From JAAXKN01 sp036261625 (lineage in GTDB: Bacteria > Bacteroidota > Ignavibacteria > Ignavibacteriales > SURF-24), in the NCBI GenBank assembly GCA_036261625.1, contig DATAKL010000074.1, positions 1-64,000 on the forward strand: a stretch of 64,000 nt of DNA, in the 5' to 3' direction. Numbering within the stretch: the stretch's first letter is position 1; the number at the start of each line of letters is the position of its first letter. The translations under genes and the position numbers were made by a program. Under the pieces are notes generated by a model. That model ran no database searches. It was not told where the DNA came from and saw only the letters and a list, made by a program, of their open reading frames with translations. Positions 25,994-35,312 of this stretch are shown here, piece by piece.

Positions 25994-27310
25994 CTACATC
26001 ATCAGTCCCTGCGGGGTCTGCGGTGTGGAGAGTATTCTGGTGAAGATCTCCCAGCGCTTTTTCTGATTATCCACAGTGCCGCCATGTTTTTCAACATAAT
26101 TCCTGATTATATCCTGCCCGAGCGTGTAGTTGATTACATAGCTCCTGTAATGCTCGATGAACCTGAGGGACCTTTCAGCGCGCTCTTTGGACTGCAGGTT
26201 ATATTTCATAAGCCAGTCCACGGTCTCCTGCTTTGTGAGTTTGCCGTCCAGGTAACTTCTGGCGGCTTCAGTCATTGAATACTGAAGATTGTTTATCAGT
26301 TCTCCTAAACGGTAATAGGTATCGGCCTTTGAAGTGTCCAGTCCGGCCAGAGGATAAAGGACTTTCTTTTCAAAGATGAGTCTTTCATCCCCGGGGAAGA
26401 TCATATCGATGCCGAAATTTGCACTTCCTTCGGCAATAAGCGACTGCGGGCTGTAGAGAGGATATACTGTAAACTCAAGCCAGCCCCGCCCCTTTGAAAG
26501 ATCCTCTTCCAGAAGGGCATTGTAAACGTGGTGGCCCGGATAGCCTTCGTGCGAAGCAAGACCAAGGGGCTGATCAATATATATCGGCAGCTCCGTATTC
26601 ACTTCAATCAGGCTGAATGCATTTCCTTTATACCAGTTATAGGCTCCCCATGGCTTATCCGTCACATATTCCACCTTGAAGTTTTCTTTCTTTGGAAGCT
26701 TTACGTGCTCAAGCGTTCTTCTTCGGCATTCTTCAATTGCAGCCGTAAAAACAGCATTCAGTTTATCCTTTGGTATTATGAGCCCTTTTCTGAAAGTTTC
26801 ATATCTCTCTGCGATACTGCCATTACCGGGAAGAAGGCTGTCAATAGCCTTTAACTGGCTTTCAAAGTATTCCTTATTATGGACCGGAGAAACGGCCTGG
26901 TAAAGCGCCTTCGACTCTTCATCAAAACTCATCTTTTTCCCGTTCAGAATTTCGATTCTGGCCTTTACGGCTGAGACCTGTGCATGGAGAAATTCAAGGC
27001 GGAGTTTTTCAATTTCAGTTAGACTGCCTTTGGGAACCTTTTTAAGCGCCTCAAGGAGCCTTTCGGCTTCATCGTGAAACTTCTTAAAAGGGAAACTGCT
27101 CTTTTCCTTTTCACTTATGGCATTAGGTTTCAGGTTTTCGGGACCGTAATATGCATCCACATAGCCGTCATCATATTGTCCCAAATTCAGGACTAGTTTT
27201 ACGTAGGACCTAGCAATTTTGTCCATCTGTTTATCCCTGGCAAATTCTGTTGAAAAAAGTGTAAGTACAATAAAAACAATTAAAACTGCAATGGATCTTA
27301 AAGTCTTCAT
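25994..27310 (-). CDS. DUF885-like exported zinc metallopeptidase
   Basis: About 438 residues from the preferred ATG at 27310 (signal peptide 'MKTLRSIAVLIVFIVLTLFS'); an in-frame start at 27499 would add 63 residues with no sign of export. The hallmark is the zinc-binding 'LASHEGYPGHHVYNALLEED', with a downstream Glu in 'SLIAEGSANFGIDMIFPG', as in DUF885-type gluzincins. The rest is helical. Likely a periplasmic peptidase. It immediately precedes the class A beta-lactamase, and both may be on one transcript. Confidence 0.8.
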   Translation of the reverse strand: MKTLRSIAVLIVFIVLTLFSTEFARDKQMDKIARSYVKLVLNLGQYDDGYVDAYYGPENLKPNAISEKEKSSFPFKKFHDEAERLLEALKKVPKGSLTEIEKLRLEFLHAQVSAVKARIEILNGKKMSFDEESKALYQAVSPVHNKEYFESQLKAIDSLLPGNGSIAERYETFRKGLIIPKDKLNAVFTAAIEECRRRTLEHVKLPKKENFKVEYVTDKPWGAYNWYKGNAFSLIEVNTELPIYIDQPLGLASHEGYPGHHVYNALLEEDLSKGRGWLEFTVYPLYSPQSLIAEGSANFGIDMIFPGDERLIFEKKVLYPLAGLDTSKADTYYRLGELINNLQYSMTEAARSYLDGKLTKQETVDWLMKYNLQSKERAERSLRFIEHYRSYVINYTLGQDIIRNYVEKHGGTVDNQKKRWEIFTRILSTPQTPQGLMM

Positions 27311-27581
27311 GGCCCGCCCTAATTTGTTGAATATATAGGTGAAATATAATAACTCACAGGCGACTTTGAAATGAATAAGGGAATTCCCAGATGCAATTAT
27401 AAATATTAATAGAATAGTAAATTGACTGTAAAAGGTTAAATCAGTAAGTTTTGACGTGCAAATTTCTTTGGTACAGTGTTTTGTTAAGGAGGAAAACAAA
27501 AATTAAGCCCTCCTTTTAGACCGGCCCGATTGAGCCGCACTCCGGAGAAATATAAAAGATAAAATTTTAAGGAGAACTATA

Positions 27582-28478
27582 ATGTTGGGTTATCTTTATG
27601 GATCTTTGCTTGCAATCATCCAGATACTTGTTGTAATTGTACTTATATATATGTTTGCCTCCAGGCTCCAGAAAGCCGGAGATGTGAGTTCTGAAAACGG
27701 AAGCTTCAAGGCCAGCTTTAAGTCCGCCAGAAAGGGGATTTTAGCAATTCCGGCTCTGGTACTGCTGCTGTTTTTTGCATTGGACGGCTATTTGGCCGTA
27801 AAACTCTTCGAGCAGAGGGATGCCAGCCAGATAATGGATTTCCTGCTCCTGGATAAAATGCACAGGAATACAGATGACCTCCTGGGTGATCTTTCGAAGG
27901 AAGTAAAAAACTTTTCTGAACACCATCCCGAATTCAATGTGCAGTTCAAAATTGACAGGCAGTCGAAGCCTTCCTATGAGGATATGGTAGTGGACCAGGC
28001 ATTCCAGGTGGTGCTTTATGCTGAAAAGAAGGAGCTCTCGCAGGATCCGGAATTAAGGAAAATAAATGTTATGCTGGATAACGTTGAGGAGATGCGCAAG
28101 GAAATGGCAAGGATAGAGAGTTCACTTTCGAATCCGATAAAGGTTCAGAAGGGTGAGACGCACCGCGCTATAGTACAGCGTTATCTGAAAAATGAAGTCA
28201 AGCTTGACGACAAGCAGATTAAATCAATACTTAACAGGACCGCACTTTTCAGCAGCCTCATTCCGAAATTCTATGTATACAACCTATACAAAGACGGCGT
28301 GTTTTTAACAACAGTTACACAGGGCGAAGCTAAACTCTCCCCAATGACTGTGGCAAGGCTTTCGCAGAGAAAAATGATGAGCGGCGTACTTAAAGAAAAC
28401 AACGATCTGAAGGTTTCGCTGGATTCTTTAAGAGCGGCATATAAAATAGGGGCTGAAGAAAATACAGAAAATAACTAA
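27582..28478 (+). CDS. Membrane protein with coiled coil and LysM-like C-terminal motif
   Basis: A 298-residue protein, not assigned to a family. Two hydrophobic segments lie near the N-terminus ('SLLAIIQILVVIVLIYMFAS' and 'ILAIPALVLLLFFALDGYLA'), then a charged, coiled-coil-like region (about 95-195). Residues about 195-265 read 'IKVQKGETHRAIVQRYL', 'FSSLIPKFYVYNLYKDGVFL', 'TTVTQGEAKLSPM', which resembles a LysM-like or similar repeat used in Bacteroidota envelope proteins. An AAGGAGA box precedes the ATG. The topology suggests an inner-membrane anchor with a periplasmic or cytoplasmic C-terminal domain; function unknown. Confidence 0.6.
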   Translation: MLGYLYGSLLAIIQILVVIVLIYMFASRLQKAGDVSSENGSFKASFKSARKGILAIPALVLLLFFALDGYLAVKLFEQRDASQIMDFLLLDKMHRNTDDLLGDLSKEVKNFSEHHPEFNVQFKIDRQSKPSYEDMVVDQAFQVVLYAEKKELSQDPELRKINVMLDNVEEMRKEMARIESSLSNPIKVQKGETHRAIVQRYLKNEVKLDDKQIKSILNRTALFSSLIPKFYVYNLYKDGVFLTTVTQGEAKLSPMTVARLSQRKMMSGVLKENNDLKVSLDSLRAAYKIGAEENTENN

Positions 28479-28508
28479 GCTTTATTTCTGAGTTATTTAA
28501 GTGTTTTA

Positions 28509-28545
28509 TGAAAAGCCCGAAAGAGAATGTCTTCCGGGCTTTTCA
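28509..28545. terminator. Bidirectional terminator
   Basis: TGAAAAGCCCG and CGGGCTTTTCA form an 11-bp stem extended by AAGA/TCTT, between the convergent genes ending at 28478 and 28564. Confidence 0.85.
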
Positions 28546-28563
28546 TTTCAGGGGAAAATAGTT

Positions 28564-29328
28564 CTATTTTACCACATCTGCCGTAAGAATCAGAGTATGC
28601 GTGGGATTGAGAGGATCGTTTGTGGAAATCTTAATGTTCCGGGCAACTTTCCCCTTCAGATTTGAAGTGTCAAATGAAACTTTCAGGGTACCCTTCTGTC
28701 CCGGCTCAATTCTCCTGCTGCTTAACTTAGTCATCAGTCCTGATCCCGTTGTAACTACAAAGCCGATATCTAAAGCTGAACCGCCCGCATTGGTGAACTT
28801 AAAAGTATACTGTGCAATCTTACCCTCGTTTAATCTGCCGAAATCGTGCGTATACTCAGTAAAAGAGAGTTTGGGAGGTTTAATGATGGTCTTTTTGTTT
28901 TTGTCTGAGGTACTTGCTCCGGTAACGGGATAAGTACCGTCCTGTGGGGTTTTGTCAGTTAAAACGTTTGCGGTAAATGTAACCTGAAGAGATTTGCCTG
29001 CGGGGTCATTCGTTTCGATATAAACTGTTTTATTCTGTTTGCCAGAGCGTCCGGTTGAATTAAAAGTTACTTCCAGTCCGGTGGATTCTCCTGGAAGAAG
29101 TTCGGTTTTTGCAGGCTTTGCAGCTGTGCATCCGCACGAGGCCCTGACATCTGTAATTTTAAGTGTGCTCCGGCCTTCATTTTTTATGTTGTAGATTTTG
29201 GTAACCTTATCACCCTGTTTTATGTCCCCCATATCATAACTTAAAGGTTTAACCGTCACCTTGGGATCTTGCTGTGCCAGTGCCAGGCAGGAAATAAAAA
29301 TGAAAGTAAAAAATAATTTCTTAAACAT
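28564..29328 (-). CDS. DUF1573 tandem-domain exported protein
   Basis: A 254-residue exported protein (signal peptide 'MFKKLFFTFIFISCLALA') containing two DUF1573/ASPM-SPD-2-like immunoglobulin-type domains: 'YDMGDIKQGDKVTKIYNIKN', 'ITDVRASCGCTAAKPAKTEL' and 'YTHDFGRLNEGKIAQYTFKF'. The Cys-Gly-Cys in the first domain is the conserved hallmark. It is the last gene of a tight three-gene operon with MauE/DoxX and rhodanese genes, so a periplasmic thiol-redox or copper/sulfur handling partnership is plausible; this is inference. Confidence 0.85.
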   Translation of the reverse strand: MFKKLFFTFIFISCLALAQQDPKVTVKPLSYDMGDIKQGDKVTKIYNIKNEGRSTLKITDVRASCGCTAAKPAKTELLPGESTGLEVTFNSTGRSGKQNKTVYIETNDPAGKSLQVTFTANVLTDKTPQDGTYPVTGASTSDKNKKTIIKPPKLSFTEYTHDFGRLNEGKIAQYTFKFTNAGGSALDIGFVVTTGSGLMTKLSSRRIEPGQKGTLKVSFDTSNLKGKVARNIKISTNDPLNPTHTLILTADVVK

Positions 29329-29331
29329 TTT

Positions 29332-29775
29332 CTACTCCAGTTTAAATGATCTGTTGTCAAAAAAAATTATATAGAGGCCAAGTATTACAAGACCAGAGTT
29401 TTCCAGAACCTTCAGCCATCCGACCCTCATGCCCGATGCTGTGGCGAAGCACCCGCATTCAATGTTCAGATCGCGCGCGATGCTTATAAGTACAATAATT
29501 ATAAACATCAAAAGCAGGGAAGTAATAATAGCCGCATTCTCCCTCATGCTAGTTCCGAATACCAGCAGAAGTCCTGAGACCACTTCAATCCAGGGTACTG
29601 CCACGGCCAGAAAGTTAATCAGTATTTCGGGGAATAACCTGTATGCGTATATCGCCCTGGCAAAGCCTTCAGGATCTGAAATTTTCTCCATTCCGGCAAA
29701 AATAAAAACCGCCCCGAGTGCGAGCCTTGCAAGCAGCAGGAGGTATTCATTTGAAAGAATGTCTTTAGTCTTCAT
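29332..29775 (-). CDS. MauE/DoxX-family membrane protein
   Basis: A 147-residue inner-membrane protein with four hydrophobic helices ('LLLLARLALGAVFIFAGMEK', 'FLAVAVPWIEVVSGLLLVFG', 'AAIITSLLLMFIIIVLISIA', 'VLENSGLVILGLYIIFF') and the conserved 'LNIECGCFATAS' with a Cys-Gly-Cys in the third loop, typical of MauE/DoxX-type quinone- or thiol-redox proteins. It starts immediately after the rhodanese stop codon (no intergenic base) and ends 3 bp before the DUF1573 gene. Confidence 0.85.
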   Translation of the reverse strand: MKTKDILSNEYLLLLARLALGAVFIFAGMEKISDPEGFARAIYAYRLFPEILINFLAVAVPWIEVVSGLLLVFGTSMRENAAIITSLLLMFIIIVLISIARDLNIECGCFATASGMRVGWLKVLENSGLVILGLYIIFFDNRSFKLE

Positions 29776-30267
29776 TTATTTAGCTATCGGGAATTTTGCA
29801 TCCGACCAGGCATACCAGCCGCCGAAAAAGATAAAAACCATTTTGTAGCCCATTGAGGCAAGTTTTTCCCCGAGCATATCGCTCAGGTCGCATTCGGCCC
29901 CTTCGCAGTAGCAGACAATGGGTTCATCTTTTGAAATGCCCCTTAAATTCTCTTTATATTTGTCAAACTCATAGAAAGGAACGTTTATGGCGTTTTTAAT
30001 GTGCCCCTTCAGAAAGTCCTCATTTGCCCTGGCATCAATAAAGATAACATTTGCCTCATGGAACTTTAAGGCTTCCTTGAGTGAAATGACTTTGGGTTCG
30101 CTTAAGGGCACTTCATTTTCTTTTGCGGTCATTTCAGCCGTAACATGCTTTTTCATGCTGAAGCCGAATAAAGGCACCCCCGCCTGTGAGAAATAATTGT
30201 AGATGGTTCCCAGGCACAGGCTGGCAATCACAATAATGATTACCTTATTTAAACTGACTTTTGCCAT
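29776..30267 (-). CDS. Membrane-anchored rhodanese-like protein
   Basis: A 163-residue protein with an N-terminal membrane anchor ('VIIIVIASLCLGTIYNYFSQ') followed by a rhodanese domain: 'VISLKEALKFHEANVIFIDA', 'RANEDFLKGHIKNAINVPF', active-site-type loop 'IVCYCEGAECDLSDML'. The candidate catalytic Cys lies in 'YCEGAEC', with two further Cys residues nearby. It probably carries a persulfide or takes part in thiol transfer at the periplasmic face. First gene of the rhodanese-MauE-DUF1573 operon. Confidence 0.85.
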   Translation of the reverse strand: MAKVSLNKVIIIVIASLCLGTIYNYFSQAGVPLFGFSMKKHVTAEMTAKENEVPLSEPKVISLKEALKFHEANVIFIDARANEDFLKGHIKNAINVPFYEFDKYKENLRGISKDEPIVCYCEGAECDLSDMLGEKLASMGYKMVFIFFGGWYAWSDAKFPIAK

Positions 30268-30443
30268 TGGATTCCGGGAGGTTCGTTTTAAGCTGTGTTA
30301 AACTTAAGATACATCACGGAATAGAAAGAAGCAAACCGTGCAGCAAATTGTAAAGCCAAAGGGAATAGTTTTGTGTTTTTATGCCCGAAGTCTTATTTTT
30401 TATTGTGACTTTTGAGACAACATCAATTATATAGAGGCCCCAA

Positions 30444-31715
30444 ATGAAATTCAGTGTTATTCTGGTTTCCTTTATTCTGGCTGCGGCAGCTGCTGTTAAT
30501 TTACGTGCGCAGGCCGGTGTGGCAGCAGTGACGTTTCTCGAGCTGCCGGCAAGCGCCGAGATGTACGGAATGGGCTACACTTCGGTTGCTGTTGCCTCCG
30601 AAGACCCGATGTACCCGTACTATAACCCGGCCCAGCTTGGAATGCAGAGCTTTCAAAACAATCTTTCCATTGGGTTTAATTCCAGTAACTGGCTGGAAAA
30701 TTATTTTCCGGGGATTAAGGTTTCCACCTTTGCCGCTAACACAGGAATTGACCTCAGACGCTTTATAAAGGGGATACCCCACCTGAGCCTCGGATTCGGA
30801 TATTCCAGGCTGAAAATTGATTTTGGGAAGGATAATTTTTACCTCCCTAATAATTCTGAAAGCTACGACAAGACGGATAATTTTACTCTAAGCGCAGCTT
30901 TGGACTACTATCTTAAAGCCTCTTTGGGCTTTACTTACAAGCATGTATATTCAAAGTTGGGAGTTGAACGCGATCTTGAAGGAAGGATTAGAGAGTTATC
31001 TGCAAAAACTAATCTTTATGACTGGGGCGTTTTTCTTGAGGTGCCAGTTTTCCCGATACTGGAACAGACGACAGCAAGGCACATAAAAATATATAATAGT
31101 ATTTCGCCCGTTTTTGATCTGACATTCGGATTTTCAAAGAGCAACCTGGGGCAGGATTCGATCAATTACAGCTTCCCCGAGCAGGGAGATCCTCTCCCGC
31201 GTGTAGCCCGTACGGGAATCGGCCTGCTGGCAGGCTTTAGTTATGAGGCTGAAGGTATTACCTTGATGCCCATAAAAGCTAAATGGTCAATTGAGTCAAA
31301 TGACCTTCTTGTAAAGCCGAAAGATCCCCACGGGTGGGAGTACCAGCCGGGTTTCGGCGACATTAACTTCTTCAAAGAAGTAATTCTGGGTAAAACGAAT
31401 TTTGAGACGGAGAAACTGAAAGGCTGGGAGCTGAACTTTCTTGAAACCATAAGCCTTTACGGTGGCCGCTTTGAAGAGGATATGGAAATGGGCAACAGAC
31501 ATTTTAATTCAAACGGGTGGAGCATCAGAACACAGGGACTGGTTAAAGTTCTCAGGATAATCTCCCCCGAAATGTTCGGATCGAATGCATTAACTTATGC
31601 GCTTAGCCACCTCGACTTCCGCTACAGCATAAGCCAGACAAAAACGGATAATCCTTCCGCTCCCCTGAATAACGTGAAATTCAGCACGTTTAATATAATG
31701 TTTAACGGATTTTAG
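30444..31715 (+). CDS. PorV-like outer-membrane barrel protein
   Basis: A 423-residue exported protein with signal peptide ('MKFSVILVSFILAAAAAVNL') and the opening 'LELPASAEMYGMGYTSVAVA', 'SEDPMYPYYNPAQLGMQ', typical of PorV/UPF0164-type barrels. Strand patterns follow ('LSLGFGYSRLKIDFG', 'ASLGFTYKHVYSK', 'FDLTFGFSKSNLG'). It is the second such protein in the window after that at 14629-15738. A role in surface export or lipid/small-molecule transport is possible. It stands alone, divergent from the rhodanese operon. Confidence 0.72.
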   Translation: MKFSVILVSFILAAAAAVNLRAQAGVAAVTFLELPASAEMYGMGYTSVAVASEDPMYPYYNPAQLGMQSFQNNLSIGFNSSNWLENYFPGIKVSTFAANTGIDLRRFIKGIPHLSLGFGYSRLKIDFGKDNFYLPNNSESYDKTDNFTLSAALDYYLKASLGFTYKHVYSKLGVERDLEGRIRELSAKTNLYDWGVFLEVPVFPILEQTTARHIKIYNSISPVFDLTFGFSKSNLGQDSINYSFPEQGDPLPRVARTGIGLLAGFSYEAEGITLMPIKAKWSIESNDLLVKPKDPHGWEYQPGFGDINFFKEVILGKTNFETEKLKGWELNFLETISLYGGRFEEDMEMGNRHFNSNGWSIRTQGLVKVLRIISPEMFGSNALTYALSHLDFRYSISQTKTDNPSAPLNNVKFSTFNIMFNGF

Positions 31716-31730
31716 AAGTATTAAGTCAAC

Positions 31731-31767
31731 TTTTCTCTGCCGGGATCACACTGTCCGGCAGAGAAAA
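31731..31767. terminator. Bidirectional terminator
   Basis: TTTTCTCTGCCGG and CCGGCAGAGAAAA form a perfect 13-bp stem between convergent genes ending at 31715 and 31774. Confidence 0.87.
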
Positions 31768-31773
31768 TTTCTT

Positions 31774-33039
31774 TCAGGCTTCCTGCTGCACGGATTCTTT
31801 TACAAGCACTTTAGGCAAAGGCTTTTCCACCCAGCGCCGGAAGTATACCGATATAAACAGACATACCAGGCTTACTGCGCAAAGCGTGAATATGAAAGCT
31901 GCCCACCCGTAGTTATGCATTATTACTCCTGAACCTGTTCCCAGAAGGCTGGAGCCGGCATAGTAGAACAGCAGGAATAAGGATATTGAAACCGGTTTGC
32001 CCACGGGGGAATGCTGGGCGACAATTTTGCTGGCTATTGTATGGGCGCCGAAAAAGCTATAGGTAAAAACCCCAAGTCCCAGAATGACCAGCATCAGGCT
32101 CGGCGTAAGCATGAGAAGGAGCCCAATGAAAAGAAACGATACAATTGCCGGCAGAGTCTTCTGAGACGTGAATTTGTCTGAGAGCACGCCGGCCGTCATG
32201 GAGCCTGCCGAACCCACAATATACATAAGGTATATTGATGCCAGTACCTCATGAGGCAGAAAGAACGGGCTATCCTGCATTCGGAAGGCCAAATAATTGT
32301 ATATGCTTACAAAACTTCCCAGGTAAAGCCCTGCAAGAATGTACATCGAAAGCAGCAGCGGATTTTTCAGATGTATGCTCATTGTTTTAAGACCCTTCAA
32401 GGCATCGGTTCTGTACGGCTTAAAATGTTTTGATGAGGGGGCCTCAATTACAAAAAGGAGGCCGAAAATAAAGCATATTGTGCCTACAATTCCTGTGGCC
32501 CAGTGCCATGAAAGCCATCCTGTAATAAGCGTTGCCGCAATGCGTCCGCTCATGCCGCCGATTGCATTGCCTGTAATATAAAGACCCGTAGCCTTCCCCA
32601 GAGCCGAGGGATGGATTTCTTCAGCTATATATGTCATTGCAACAGAGGCCGATCCGGAAAGGAAAAACCCTTTCAGCATATTGATGGTTATAAGCAGGGG
32701 GAAAAACGTCACAAAAGAAGACATAACCGTCAGGACTGATGAGGAAATAAGGGCAAGCCCGATGAGGCTTTTGCGCGAAATCCTGTCGGCTAAAAGGGCG
32801 CCGGCAAAAAGTCCGGCTGCAATGCCTATAGTTGAAAACGATACTGTCAGGCTGCTTTCAGCAGGGTTAATTGAAAATTCCTTGCCGATTGCGGGCAGTA
32901 TGGGCTGAAACAGGTAGAGCTGCATGAAGCAGGAAAGTCCCGCAAGGAACATTCCTCTTGCAATTTTATTAAATGCCTTGCTGTTTTTTGTTACTCTGTC
33001 GTCCTTGTGGGCAGTAGTAGGAGCAGTAAATTCCTTCAT
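31774..33039 (-). CDS. MFS transporter, YnfM-like
   Basis: A 421-residue 12-helix major facilitator carrier related to the YnfM/AraJ-type drug-export group: 'GLSCFMQLYLFQPILPAIGK', 'ALLADRISRKSLIGLALISS', 'GSASVAMTYIAEEIHPSALG', 'GKATGLYITGNAIGGMSGRI'. The substrate is unknown; small-molecule or drug efflux is most likely. It is a single gene, with a bidirectional terminator shared with the PorV-like gene. Confidence 0.87.
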   Translation of the reverse strand: MKEFTAPTTAHKDDRVTKNSKAFNKIARGMFLAGLSCFMQLYLFQPILPAIGKEFSINPAESSLTVSFSTIGIAAGLFAGALLADRISRKSLIGLALISSSVLTVMSSFVTFFPLLITINMLKGFFLSGSASVAMTYIAEEIHPSALGKATGLYITGNAIGGMSGRIAATLITGWLSWHWATGIVGTICFIFGLLFVIEAPSSKHFKPYRTDALKGLKTMSIHLKNPLLLSMYILAGLYLGSFVSIYNYLAFRMQDSPFFLPHEVLASIYLMYIVGSAGSMTAGVLSDKFTSQKTLPAIVSFLFIGLLLMLTPSLMLVILGLGVFTYSFFGAHTIASKIVAQHSPVGKPVSISLFLLFYYAGSSLLGTGSGVIMHNYGWAAFIFTLCAVSLVCLFISVYFRRWVEKPLPKVLVKESVQQEA

Positions 33040-33169
33040 TATCCAAAACCAATCTTAAAATAACCAACTTCAGAACTTAAAGCAGCGTTAATAAGCGCAT
33101 ACTCAAAAAAAACTGACACAAAACTACGCTTTTTTAAGGAAAATGACAATTCATTAAACAGTGCTGAAA

Positions 33170-35050
33170 TTAAAGAGAATTCACTTTTTCAGGCTCTTTG
33201 GAAACACTTTCCGGCTCGCCGAATATAACAGTAAACGTACTGCCTGCGCCTTTTTTGCTTTTCACAAGAATTTCAGCATCATTGAACTCGCAGTATTTCT
33301 TTACCAGAGCAAGGCCAAGACCATTTCCTTCAAATTTGCGCCTGTAGCCCTGTTCCTCCTGGGAAAATGGCGAAAATAACTTTTTCTGAAAATCCTCAGA
33401 CATGCCGATGCCGGTATCACTTACATCCATGCAGAGCTTGTCTTTGTCCTGCCTGTAAATCTTAAGATCAATTTCGCCTGAATTTGTATACTTAATAGCA
33501 TTATTCAAAAGATTTACCAGGATCTGACTTACAGTATACAGGTCGCCTTTTATGACCGGGTTCTCAGCCATGTTCAGAATATTAAGCTTCAGATTCTTAA
33601 CGGCGGCCATGGAAGAAAATTCATTTTTCACCATGCTGATGACATCCCGTTCAAGATCGATCTCCTGATAATGGCATTCAAAACGCCCGGTCTGAATTTC
33701 CGACATATTTAATATCATGTCGATCGTTCTGATCATTCTGCGGGAACTGCTGTCAATTGCGCTGAAACTGAACTGCATGTCATCGCTTAAGGGCTTTGTG
33801 ACCTCTTCCTTAATCAGAGAAATGTAGTTAAGAATTGTATTGATGGGGGTTCTTATTTCATGTGACATCTGGGCCAGGAATTCGGTCTTCAGCCGGTCAG
33901 ATTCCTCCGCCTTTTCTTTTGCAAGTCTCAGTTCCTCTTCGACTTTCTTGATTTTCACTATTTCATCTTTCAGCCTTTCATTTGCTTCGGCAAGGTCAAG
34001 CGTCCTGTCTGCTGCGAGCTCCTCAAGGTTATTCTTAATTTTCCTCAGCTCTTCTTCAATTCTGCCTCTTTCAGCTATTTCATCCATGAGCTCTTCTTTC
34101 TGATGAAAGAATTTTATAATAAGCGAGGAAACCTTCCCGAATTCGTCTTTTTTATACTGAAGCCTGGAGATAAAGTCGGGATTTTCCAGCTGCAGGCTCT
34201 TTGATATTAACCTGAGAGGACTGCTGACTGTAAGGAGAAGAAAAACTGACGAAATAACCATTATTAGAGCTAAAAACAAAATAAGTGAGATAAACTGAGC
34301 ATTTGCCGAGGCCTCAACATTACTGATCGTTGAAAAGATTCTTTCAGATCTTACTGCACCTACAGGCTTGCCATCCCATGCATGAAGCTCTATATGATTC
34401 ATTATTGTTGAGTCATTACTGGCGTCAAAGAGAGGGGAGCCTGGAAGGAGGCTTGTTTTTGAAGAAGTAAGCTGGTCTAATTCATTCAGGTAAGACCTGG
34501 ATAACAATCTTCCGGAAAAGAAATAGCCTGAAGGGGGCATCTGCCTTAATGTATCTCTTGAAGGCTGAACCGGGGCGCCGAAGACTTCCATGAGTCCATT
34601 GGAAACCGGCAAAAAGAAATGAGTAAATTTTTTCCTGTATATCAGTTCTGCAAAGCCTTTATTCTTAACAGGCAGTTCAACTTCGGAAGAAGGCAAATTC
34701 CGGCTTTTCGAATAAATGAGGGATAATTCCGGAGAATATATCCAGATGTAATTTGCATTAAAAGTACTTAGCCCCGGGTCGACGTTTTCCTCGGCCCATT
34801 TTTTTTCGGGAGTGTTTATAAAACGGACCATTTCATCCCACAGCGAATAATCCCTGGCAAGTACCTCAAGATTTTTCCCCATCATCTTAAAGGAGGCATT
34901 CAGCAATTTTGACTGCTCTAATTTCTGATCGGTCAGAAGCCCCTTAATTTTGTCATTTTCGGAAAGTCTGAACATTACGATGCCGGTTGAAAAAATCGCT
35001 CCAATGCCCAGCATCAGCAGGAACATTTTAATCTGAATACTTGTCTTCAA
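33170..35050 (-). CDS. CHASE4-domain sensor histidine kinase
   Basis: A 626-residue membrane kinase. Transmembrane helix 1 (about 9-28) and helix 2 (about 250-272, 'FISLILFLALIMVISSVFLL') bracket a periplasmic CHASE4 domain ('NLEVLARDYSLWDEMVRFIN', 'NANYIWIYSPELSLIYSKSR'). A HAMP-like region and a coiled coil (about 275-390) lead to HisKA with His397 in 'FLAQMSHEIRTPINTIL', and HATPase_c with 'NAIKYTNSG', 'VSDTGIGMS' and 'FEGNGLGLALVKKY'. The signal is extracytoplasmic and unknown. No response regulator is next to it. The catalytic half is a close paralogue of the PAS kinase at 23358-24899. Confidence 0.92.
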   Translation of the reverse strand: MKTSIQIKMFLLMLGIGAIFSTGIVMFRLSENDKIKGLLTDQKLEQSKLLNASFKMMGKNLEVLARDYSLWDEMVRFINTPEKKWAEENVDPGLSTFNANYIWIYSPELSLIYSKSRNLPSSEVELPVKNKGFAELIYRKKFTHFFLPVSNGLMEVFGAPVQPSRDTLRQMPPSGYFFSGRLLSRSYLNELDQLTSSKTSLLPGSPLFDASNDSTIMNHIELHAWDGKPVGAVRSERIFSTISNVEASANAQFISLILFLALIMVISSVFLLLTVSSPLRLISKSLQLENPDFISRLQYKKDEFGKVSSLIIKFFHQKEELMDEIAERGRIEEELRKIKNNLEELAADRTLDLAEANERLKDEIVKIKKVEEELRLAKEKAEESDRLKTEFLAQMSHEIRTPINTILNYISLIKEEVTKPLSDDMQFSFSAIDSSSRRMIRTIDMILNMSEIQTGRFECHYQEIDLERDVISMVKNEFSSMAAVKNLKLNILNMAENPVIKGDLYTVSQILVNLLNNAIKYTNSGEIDLKIYRQDKDKLCMDVSDTGIGMSEDFQKKLFSPFSQEEQGYRRKFEGNGLGLALVKKYCEFNDAEILVKSKKGAGSTFTVIFGEPESVSKEPEKVNSL

Positions 35051-35312
35051 TTTTCCCCCAAAAGAACCAGAGTAAATATATAACTAAGAAATAGAACTGC
35101 ATGGGTGCAATTTTAACCCTGAAATATTTTTAAGATACAACGCCTGAGCCCTAAAAGTGCATTTGTGTCGCGAATAGACAGCTGAGGTTTATAAAAAAGT
35201 TTAGTTTTACAGGATATTTTTATTCCGGCATAATATTGCCGCAGTCCGTATGGCCGGATGACAAAATTGCAAGTGTAAAGATAATAGAATTATAAATAAG
35301 GGGAAAATGATA

